The position numbers were made by a program, and so were the translations under genes. 33,367 nucleotides of DNA. It comes from CAZMCC01 sp964564695 (lineage in GTDB: Bacteria > Planctomycetota > Phycisphaerae > Phycisphaerales > UBA1924). The stretch spans positions 1 through 33,367 of the forward strand of contig CAZMCC010000040.1 in assembly GCA_964564695.1 (NCBI GenBank), written 5' to 3'. Under the pieces are notes generated by a model that saw only the letters and a program-made list of their open reading frames with translations, made no database searches and had not been told where the DNA came from. Shown here piece after piece: positions 7,998 to 13,478 of the stretch. How positions within the stretch are numbered: position 1 is the first letter of the stretch; every line of letters starts with the position of its first letter.

Positions 7998-9230
7998 TCA
8001 TCCCGAGGTCATCGACTCCCGGAGGCGGGCCACGCAGGCCGCGACCACCTGGGCGCCCTGTTCGATCTCCTGGGGCGTGGTCTCGCGGCTCAGGCTGAAG
8101 CGGACCGAGCCGTGGGCGACTTCGGCCGGTATGCCCATCGCCAGGAGCACGGGGGAGGGGTCGAGGCTGCCGGAGCTGCACGCGGCACCCGCCGAGGCGC
8201 ACAGGCCCGCCTCGCTCATGAGCAGCAGGAGGGCCTCGGCCTCGAGGCGCGGGAAACCGATGTTGGTCGTGTTCCACAGGCGCAGGTGCGACTCGGTGGG
8301 GCCGTTGACGCGGGCGTCGGGGACGAGTTCGAGCACGCGCGTCTCGAAGCGGTCGCGCAGGGCCGCGAGGCGGTCGCGGGGGCCAGAGTCGGCGAGCCAG
8401 GAGGCGGCGAGGGCGGCGGCGGCGCCCGCGCCGACGATGCCGGGGACGTTCTCGGTGCCGCCGCGCCGCCCGAGCTCCTGGGTGCCGTGGATGACGGGGG
8501 TGAGGCGGACGCCGCGACGGCACCACAGGACGCCGACGCCCTTGAGCCCGTGGAACTTGTGGGGGCTGAAGGTGAGGATGTCGCCGGCGAAGGTTTCGAC
8601 GTCGGGGGCGTCGACGCCCTGATTGCGGGCCGCCTTGATGCCTTCGACGCCCAGGGGCATCTTGCCGACCCATTGGGTGGCGTCGCAGTGGAACACGGCG
8701 TCGTGCTGCCAGCACAGCTCGGCGATCGCGCGGATAGGCTGGATCGCGCCGGTCTCGTTGTTGGCCATCTGCACGCTGACGACGCCGACGTCGGCGTCGA
8801 TGATCGCCTTGGCGCGGTCGAGGTCGACGATGCCGCGTCCGTCGATCGGAAGCTGGCGGACTTCGACGCCCCCCCCAGCGTCTTTCTCGGCGAGCCAGGT
8901 GGCGAGGTCGCGCACGGCGTTGTGCTCGACGGCGGTGGTGGCGAGGACGCGCCGCCCCGGGCCCCCAACGCCCGCCTTGGTCTGCGGCAGGCTGCCGCGG
9001 ATGGCGAGGTCGATGGCCTCGGTGCCGCTGCCGGTGAAGGTGACCTCCTTGGCGCGGGCGCCGATGAGCTCGGCGATGGTTCGGCGTGCGAGCTCGACCT
9101 TGGCGCGGGCCTCCTGGCCGAAGCGGTGCACGCTCGAGGGGTTGGCCCAGTGCGACTCCATCGCCTCGCGGGCGGCCGAGATGACCTCGGGCGCGGGGCG
9201 CGTGGTCGCGTTGTTGTCGAGGTAGATCAC
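7998..9230 (-). CDS. Class V aminotransferase-fold cysteine desulfurase
   Basis: 410 residues from a GTG at 9230. The MIYLDNNATTRP N-terminus is the family's canonical start, so GTG is chosen although no good Shine-Dalgarno is visible. Motifs: VEHNA (His103, stacks on PLP), NNETGAIQP (158-165), the PLP lysine K225 in SPHKFHG, GGQE-like GTQELGRRGGTENVP (249-263), and the catalytic loop GAACSSGS with Cys351. It removes sulfur from L-cysteine to give alanine and an enzyme persulfide for Fe-S clusters or thiolated tRNA. Length and motif spacing match NifS/IscS-type enzymes. No iscU, sufB or iscR gene is adjacent, so I cannot assign it to the ISC, NIF or tRNA-thiolation branch. Confidence 0.95.
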   Translation of the reverse strand: MIYLDNNATTRPAPEVISAAREAMESHWANPSSVHRFGQEARAKVELARRTIAELIGARAKEVTFTGSGTEAIDLAIRGSLPQTKAGVGGPGRRVLATTAVEHNAVRDLATWLAEKDAGGGVEVRQLPIDGRGIVDLDRAKAIIDADVGVVSVQMANNETGAIQPIRAIAELCWQHDAVFHCDATQWVGKMPLGVEGIKAARNQGVDAPDVETFAGDILTFSPHKFHGLKGVGVLWCRRGVRLTPVIHGTQELGRRGGTENVPGIVGAGAAAALAASWLADSGPRDRLAALRDRFETRVLELVPDARVNGPTESHLRLWNTTNIGFPRLEAEALLLLMSEAGLCASAGAACSSGSLDPSPVLLAMGIPAEVAHGSVRFSLSRETTPQEIEQGAQVVAACVARLRESMTSG

Positions 9231-9250
9231 CGGGGGATGGTAGAGAGCGC

Positions 9251-9452
9251 GGATTCACCGCAGAGGCGCAGAGGGCGCGGAGGAAGGCAAGGAAAGAGGA
9301 TTCACCACGGAGGACACGGAGAACACGGAGGAAGGCAGGGAGATTTGTGCTGGAAGCACGATGCTCTCGGCGGCTCGGCTCCGTGCCCTCCCTGTTTTCC
9401 GTGGCGAATCCTGTCTTCCTCTCTGCTTCCTCTGGGCCTCTGCGGTGAATCC
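9251..9452. repeat. Nested inverted repeat of (C)ACGGAGG/GCAGAGG units (MITE-like)
   Basis: The outer arms are 24 bases at 9251 onward (starting GGATTCACCGCAGAGG) and 9429-9452 (ending CTGCGGTGAATCC), complementary except for one base. Inside lies a second pair, GATTCACCACGGAGGACACG (from 9299) and CCGTGGCGAATC (ending about 9411), with 8-10 base internal units GGAGGACACGGAGAACACGG. It fills most of the space between the divergently arranged desulfurase and second ATPase genes. Repeats of this 'CACGGAGG' style occur as interspersed elements in many bacteria, including planctomycetes. No transposase is encoded. Confidence 0.75.
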
Positions 9453-9547
9453 GATCGAACGTGCGTGGGATACTGGGAGGCCCCCGATTGAATTTATCTT
9501 CACGTGCTTCTCAGCGGTAGCTGACCAGCGGGAGGTACGGTGTTCAT

Positions 9548-10489
9548 ATGTCGATCATGACCCCGCGATCACTGCGCTCCGCGCGTCACGATGAACAGGC
9601 CGTGGCTGTTGCCGGCGCGGCAGGGCGCGTTTCGTATCCTGTCGAGATCGAGTCGCGCGAGCTGATCAAGCGGTTTGACGAGCGGACGGTGCTCGATTCG
9701 ATCTCGCTGAAGGTCGCGCCGGGGGAGATCGTCGCGATCGTGGGCGCGTCGGGGTGCGGCAAGACGACGCTGCTCGATCACCTCATCGGCCTGATCGAGC
9801 CGGACTCGGGGTCGGTGCTCGCGGTGGATCATTCGCAGGACGCGCTGCCGCTGCTGGAGCTGGCGGCGCTGGGGGACCAGGACCTTGACCGGGTGCGGAC
9901 GTACTGGGCGGTGGTGTTCCAGCGGAACGCGCTGTTCTCGGGGACGGTGCACGAGAACATCGCGCTCTTGCTGCGTGAGAACCTGGGATTGTCCGACGAG
10001 GAGATCCTCGAGCGGGCGAAGCGGGCCCTCGAGGCGGTGGGGCTGGACGTGAACGACGTGCTGGAGAAGGAGCGCGACGCGCTCTCGGGGGGCATGGCCA
10101 AGCGGGTGGCGATCGCGCGGGCGCTGGCGATCGATCCGGTGCTCGTGTTCTACGACGAGCCGACGACGGGGCTGGACCCGGTGGTGAGCGGGCACATCCA
10201 CGAGTTGATCTGGAATACGCACCGGGCGCCGCCGCGGCCGCCGGCCGAGTCGCGGGCGCGGGGTGCGCTGGCGCGGACGAGCATCGTGGTGACGCACGAC
10301 AAGGAGCTGCTGCGGCGGCTCGCGCCGCGGACGGTGATGCTCGACGGCGGCAAGGTCATCTTCGACGGCAGCTACGAGGGGTTCACGAAGTCGGAGGATC
10401 CGGTGTGCGTGCAATATCTGACGCAGATGCCGGTGCTGAACGCGCGGACGTATGCGTTCAATCGGTATGAGAAGAAGGGGGGGCGATAG
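9548..10489 (+). CDS. MlaF-like ABC transporter ATPase (second copy)
   Basis: 313 residues from ATG 9548, with GGGAGGT ending about 10 bases upstream. ABC motifs: Walker A GASGCGKTT (66-74), Q-loop VVFQRNALFSGTVHENIALL (about 122-141), signature LSGGM (179-183), Walker B VLVFYDEPTTGLDP (198-211), H-loop His250 (IVVTHD). The Q-loop phrase and the 60-residue helical domain resemble MlaF, as in the copy at 6083-6988. Unusual points are a 30-residue non-conserved N-terminal leader, an Ala/Arg/Pro insertion (about 226-243) between the D-loop helix and the H-loop strand, and a 30-residue C-terminal tail (PVLNARTYAFNRYEKKGGR). It stands alone on this strand: no permease or MCE gene follows. It may pair with a transporter encoded elsewhere, or share MCE subunits with the first copy. 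Confidence 0.9.
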   Translation: MSIMTPRSLRSARHDEQAVAVAGAAGRVSYPVEIESRELIKRFDERTVLDSISLKVAPGEIVAIVGASGCGKTTLLDHLIGLIEPDSGSVLAVDHSQDALPLLELAALGDQDLDRVRTYWAVVFQRNALFSGTVHENIALLLRENLGLSDEEILERAKRALEAVGLDVNDVLEKERDALSGGMAKRVAIARALAIDPVLVFYDEPTTGLDPVVSGHIHELIWNTHRAPPRPPAESRARGALARTSIVVTHDKELLRRLAPRTVMLDGGKVIFDGSYEGFTKSEDPVCVQYLTQMPVLNARTYAFNRYEKKGGR

Positions 10490-10558
10490 GAGACGCGAGC
10501 GCGAGCGAGTGGTGGATCGCGCTGGCGATGCTGCGTGCGCACTGTGGGGGCGCGTCCT

Positions 10559-10697
10559 TCGCCCCTGCCGGGGCGAGTTGGAAGGGGATGTCGGAGTGAC
10601 TGGGCGTGCTTTTCCACGGGCTTGCTGCGTCCGCCTGTCGGCGGACTCCGCGGCGCCCGTGGCTCCAGCCCGGCGCCCCTCTGGGGCGAAAGCCGGG
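10559..10697. repeat. Structured intergenic element with three or more stem-loops
   Basis: 10490-10729 holds no gene. It contains TCGCCCC-TGCC-GGGGCGA (10559-10576); then an outer stem CCACGGG/CCCGTGG (10614-10620 with 10656-10662) enclosing GTCCGCC-TGTC-GGCGGAC (10629-10646); then CCCGGC/GCCGGG (10669-10674 with 10692-10697) enclosing GCCCC-TCT-GGGGC (10675-10687). The dense, nested stems look like a REP/BIME-type interspersed element between convergent genes. A transcription-terminating role for either neighbour is possible, although no T-run is seen. Confidence 0.65.
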
Positions 10698-10729
10698 AAT
10701 TCAGAGTGTGTCTGCTGGAATGGTTTCGG

Positions 10730-10942
10730 TCAAGCCGCCCGCGCGTAGCGGTTGTCGCGGACGGCTTCGAGGATGCGGGCGGCCCTGCGGTCCTCGTGGT
10801 AGCCGTGCACGACGAACAGCGCGTGCACCGCGCCGGGGATCCAGAACAGGAGCGTCAGGATCAGGTTGAGCACGGCCTGCAACGGCTTGGCGCAGCTGAG
10901 CACGGCGACCGGGGGGAGCAGGATGGCCAAGAGATACCGCAT
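10730..10942 (-). CDS. YqaE/Pmp3-family small membrane protein
   Basis: 70 residues from ATG 10942, with GGAGGG at about 9 bases. The sequence MRYLLAILLPPVAVLSCAKP...AVLNLILTLLFWIPGAVHALFVV has the two transmembrane helices and the LPPxAV...LxxxLxxPGxxHAxxVV pattern of the UPF0057/Pmp3/YqaE proteolipid family. These are inner-membrane proteins often linked to salt or membrane-potential stress. A basic C-terminal tail (HGYHEDRRAARILEAVRDNRYARAA) follows the second helix. It is transcribed towards the structured element at 10559-10697. An upstream TTG at 10951 would add three residues. Confidence 0.9.
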   Translation of the reverse strand: MRYLLAILLPPVAVLSCAKPLQAVLNLILTLLFWIPGAVHALFVVHGYHEDRRAARILEAVRDNRYARAA

Positions 10943-11048
10943 CGGACACAACCCTCCACGCGGGCGCGCATTGGCGCCCGACGAAGACTTGTTTGGAATC
11001 GGGTGCGGCGGGTTTTGGGTGGGAGGGGGCGGGGGAATGGCGTCCGGG

Positions 11049-11444
11049 TCACCCGCGGCGCCGGGCCCACGACGGGTCGATCGAGATCAGCACCAGCCCG
11101 AGAACCGACACCGCCACGAGGTACGCGCTGAACATCACATACGGCACCGGCGGGATCGCCACGGCGATGCCGTTCAGGATCGGGACGTGGTACAGGGCGG
11201 CGACCGACACGGTCGGGACGACTCCCCAGAGCAGGCAGACCATGTGCGTGGGGAACTCGCGGGGCGAGCGGGCGCAGACCCAGATGCCGGCGAGCGTGAA
11301 GGGGAATGACACGCCGCAGAGCAGCGTGATGAAGAGCTGGTCGAGCGGGGTGGCGAACGGCAGCGCGAACAGCACGAGGTACAGGGCGTGGACGCCGGAA
11401 GCGACGAGCTGAAACAGCGTTGCGCGAACGTGGTGGTTCGTCAT
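11049..11444 (-). CDS. Small integral membrane protein, unknown function
   Basis: 131 residues from ATG 11444. Hydropathy by eye gives four helices: about 6-29 (ATLFQLVASGVHALYLVLFALPFA), 35-57 (QLFITLLCGVSFPFTLAGIWVCA), 67-86 (HMVCLLWGVVPTVSVAALYH) and 97-121 (VPYVMFSAYLVAVSVLGLVLIS). Cytoplasmic loops carry Arg (ARSPREF) and the C-terminus is WARRRG. I recognise no family. It lies 19 bases downstream of the unknown gene at 11464-11880, and with the regulator upstream may form one operon read leftwards, ending with the YqaE-like gene about 106 bases further on. Confidence 0.75.
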   Translation of the reverse strand: MTNHHVRATLFQLVASGVHALYLVLFALPFATPLDQLFITLLCGVSFPFTLAGIWVCARSPREFPTHMVCLLWGVVPTVSVAALYHVPILNGIAVAIPPVPYVMFSAYLVAVSVLGLVLISIDPSWARRRG

Positions 11445-11463
11445 GGCCTTGGCCGGGGGCGTG

Positions 11464-11880
11464 TCAGCGCGGGCGGTCGTAGCGTCCGCCGGCGAGGCCG
11501 AGCTCGGCGAGGATGTCGGTCTGGGCGAAGAGCACCGCGCCGGGCGCGGAGGGACTCTGAGGGCGCAGCGTGGCGCGCAGGGTGGGGCCGGCTTCCACGT
11601 GCTCGAGGCCGTTGGCGTCGGTCCACCACGTACTTGCGTCGAGCGGACCGAGGGTGCGCACGACGCGTGGGCCCTGGGGTGTCACGACGCGGGCGTCGAT
11701 CCAGACGCCGCCGCCCCCCCCAACTTCGTCGCGGCGCACGGTGATTTCGACGGGTGTTGTTCCGCGGGCGCCGGGGGTGAAGCACGCGGCGGCGACGCGC
11801 CAGCGCACGGTGACGTCGGCGGCCGGTCCTGCGTCGGGGGCACGGGAGACGATCTCGACCTGGCGGTGCGCGACGCTCAC
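11464..11880 (-). CDS. Unknown 138-aa protein coupled to the GbsR-type regulator
   Basis: The start is a GTG at 11880-11878 that overlaps the TGA stop of the upstream regulator (11879-11877) as GTGA, a classic translational-coupling arrangement. The protein (VSVAHRQVEIVSRAPDAGP...) is soluble, beta-rich in appearance and contains an 8-C tract (11714-11721 on the plus strand) encoding Gly residues. No signal peptide or membrane helix is seen, and no family is recognised. The frame stays open far upstream through the regulator and scaffold gap, but those parts lack sensible codon use. Tight coupling suggests the product acts in the same pathway as the regulator or modulates it; that is inference. 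Confidence 0.65.
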   Translation of the reverse strand: MSVAHRQVEIVSRAPDAGPAADVTVRWRVAAACFTPGARGTTPVEITVRRDEVGGGGGVWIDARVVTPQGPRVVRTLGPLDASTWWTDANGLEHVEAGPTLRATLRPQSPSAPGAVLFAQTDILAELGLAGGRYDRPR

Positions 11881-12458
11881 GGCTTGCCCCCACCGCCACC
11901 GCCCCCCCCACCCGCGTCCTCGGAGAGGGCCTCGGCCGCGGCCTTGAGGGCCTCGGCGTCGATGCCCACGAACTTCTCGCCGACGCGGTCGATGAGCTGC
12001 ACGAGGGCGACGAGGTCGTCGACGCGTCGGTTGTGCTCGGCGATGGGGCCGCTCTCGCCGGGGTCGGTGTCGCCCGTGAGGTCGCGGATGTCGTAGAGCG
12101 AGGCGAGCACGGGCGTGACCTCGCGGCGCAGGCGCTCGCGGATGATGGCCCGGACCATGGCCCACACGTCGGCCTCGGCCTGGAAATACTCCTTGCGGTC
12201 GCCGCGTTTGTGCACCTTGGTCACGACACCCCAGTCGACCAGGGCGCGGAGGGACATGGAGGCGTTGCCGCGGGAGATCTTGAGGCGCTCCATGACTTCG
12301 TCGGCGAACATGGGACGCCCGGCGATATAGAGGAGGGCGTGGATCTCGGCCATGGTGCGCGAGATTCCCCAGGTGGAGCCCATCTGGCCCCAGGCGCCGA
12401 TGAGGCGGTCCTGGGCCTGGCTGAGGAGGTCGTCGCCTTGGCGTGAGGCGGGGGGCAT
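11877..12458 (-). CDS. GbsR/MarR-type winged-helix transcriptional regulator
   Basis: 193 residues from ATG 12458. The N-terminal half is a winged helix (about 25-90): WGISRTMAEIHALLYIAGRPMFADEVMERLKISRGNASMSLRALVDWGVVTKVHKRGDRKEYFQAE matches the GbsR-type branch of the MarR superfamily (recognition helix SRGNASMSLRAL, wing KRGDRKEYF). The C-terminal half is helical and probably mediates dimerisation. The protein ends in a Gly-rich tail (DAGGGGGGGGGKP) encoded by G/C homopolymers, a likely slippage site. GbsR-like proteins often respond to osmolytes such as choline; nothing here shows the ligand. It is divergent from the methyltransferase gene, with the scaffold gap between them, so any operator is probably damaged or missing in this assembly. 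Confidence 0.88.
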   Translation of the reverse strand: MPPASRQGDDLLSQAQDRLIGAWGQMGSTWGISRTMAEIHALLYIAGRPMFADEVMERLKISRGNASMSLRALVDWGVVTKVHKRGDRKEYFQAEADVWAMVRAIIRERLRREVTPVLASLYDIRDLTGDTDPGESGPIAEHNRRVDDLVALVQLIDRVGEKFVGIDAEALKAAAEALSEDAGGGGGGGGGKP

Positions 12459-12502
12459 GGGAATACCGAAGAATACGGTTGGATGGGGGCGGGGGCTCTG
12501 TT

Positions 12503-12612
12503 NNNNNNNNNNGGGGGGGGGGGAGAGGGGAATAGGGGAATAAGGGTGTGGTGGGGGGGGGGGGGTTTTTGTTTGAAAAAAAAAAAAAAAGGGGGGGAGG
12601 GGGGGGGGGTGG
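12503..12612. other. Scaffold gap (10 N) with poly-G/poly-A junk
   Basis: Ten Ns (12503-12512) are followed by about 100 bases of G-runs, 'ggggaata' repeats, a G14 run, a 15-A run (12576-12590) and another G-run. Such homopolymer ends resemble low-quality read ends, such as two-colour-chemistry poly-G, carried into contig ends. The true sequence and distance between the regulator and methyltransferase are unknown. Confidence 0.85.
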
Positions 12613-12636
12613 GTACTTTACAGGGAGCGAACACGG

Positions 12637-13404
12637 ATGTCGCCGCTTCGGGATTATCTTGCCGCCGCCAAGCGCCGGTTTCCACGGACGGCGGAGGTCG
12701 TGCGCTACCTGCGTCCGAAGATGTTCCGCGAGCGGGCGAAGCTGCGCGGGAAGTCGGCGCAGCAGGTGTTCGAGATGATCCACGATGAGAACTGGTGGCT
12801 GAGCAGCGAGTCCAAGAGCGGGTGGGGCTCGACGCTCGAGTGGACGAAGGGGTTGCGGGGCGATCTGGGGCGGCTGTGGAGCGAGCTGGGGATCAGGAGC
12901 GTGCTCGATGCGCCGTGCGGGGACTTCAACTGGATGCGCCACGTGGGGCCGATCGCGGACGGGTCGGTGGCGTACATCGGGGGCGACATCGTTCCCCGGC
13001 TCATCGACGACCTGAACAAGACGGACGCGTCGGCGACGCGCCGGTTCGTGCACCTCAACATCATCGATGACGAGCTGCCCGCGGCGGACATGTTCTTCTG
13101 CCGTGACTGCCTGATTCACCTGAGTCACGCGGACATCGCGAAGACGCTCGCCAATATCGCGCGGACGAACTTCCGGTACGTGGCGATTACGGACTTCCCG
13201 CAGGTGGCGATGAACCCGGACATTTTGACGGGGTCGGTGCGGGCGACGAACCTGCGGCTGGCGCCGTTTGACCTGGGGATGCCGCTGCGGGAGATCGAGG
13301 ACAAGGGCGGGTGGGAGCCGAGCCGGAAGGTGTTGTCGGTGTGGACGATTGAGCAGGTGAGGCGGGTGGTGGGGGGAGGGGGCCGGGGCGGTCGCGCCGG
13401 GTGA
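12637..13404 (+). CDS. Class I SAM-dependent methyltransferase
   Basis: 255 residues from ATG 12637, with AGGGAG about 9 bases upstream. Residues 86-99 (RSVLDAPCGDFNWM) form motif I of a Rossmann methyltransferase (DAPCGDF), followed by YIGGDIVPRLIDDL (acidic ribose-binding position) and ADMFFCRDCLIHLSHADI (motif IV/post-IV, as in small-molecule methyltransferases). The N-terminal 60 residues are helical and contain NWWLSSESKSGWGSTLEWT, seen in glycan- or sugar-associated methyltransferases. The substrate cannot be assigned. The last 15 residues are a low-complexity Gly/Arg tail ending in the stop that overlaps a GTG of the next frame. Because the upstream sequence is scaffold junk from about 12612 leftwards, the promoter is not trustworthy. 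Confidence 0.85.
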   Translation: MSPLRDYLAAAKRRFPRTAEVVRYLRPKMFRERAKLRGKSAQQVFEMIHDENWWLSSESKSGWGSTLEWTKGLRGDLGRLWSELGIRSVLDAPCGDFNWMRHVGPIADGSVAYIGGDIVPRLIDDLNKTDASATRRFVHLNIIDDELPAADMFFCRDCLIHLSHADIAKTLANIARTNFRYVAITDFPQVAMNPDILTGSVRATNLRLAPFDLGMPLREIEDKGGWEPSRKVLSVWTIEQVRRVVGGGGRGGRAG

Positions 13405-13478
13405 CCGGAGATTCGCGGCCCGCATTCGGGCGCGTTACCATGCCGCCACCTCCGAGAGGCCTTCAATCGCACCAGCGC

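Noticed and set aside
9548..10489. Second ATPase as part of an amino-acid importer
   Set aside because: The Q-loop phrase and overall length fit MlaF-type ATPases better, and no permease or binding protein follows.
11464..13425. 653-codon reverse ORF running across the gap
   Set aside because: Only its last 138 codons are a plausible gene; the rest lies over the regulator, the N-run and junk, and antisense to the methyltransferase.
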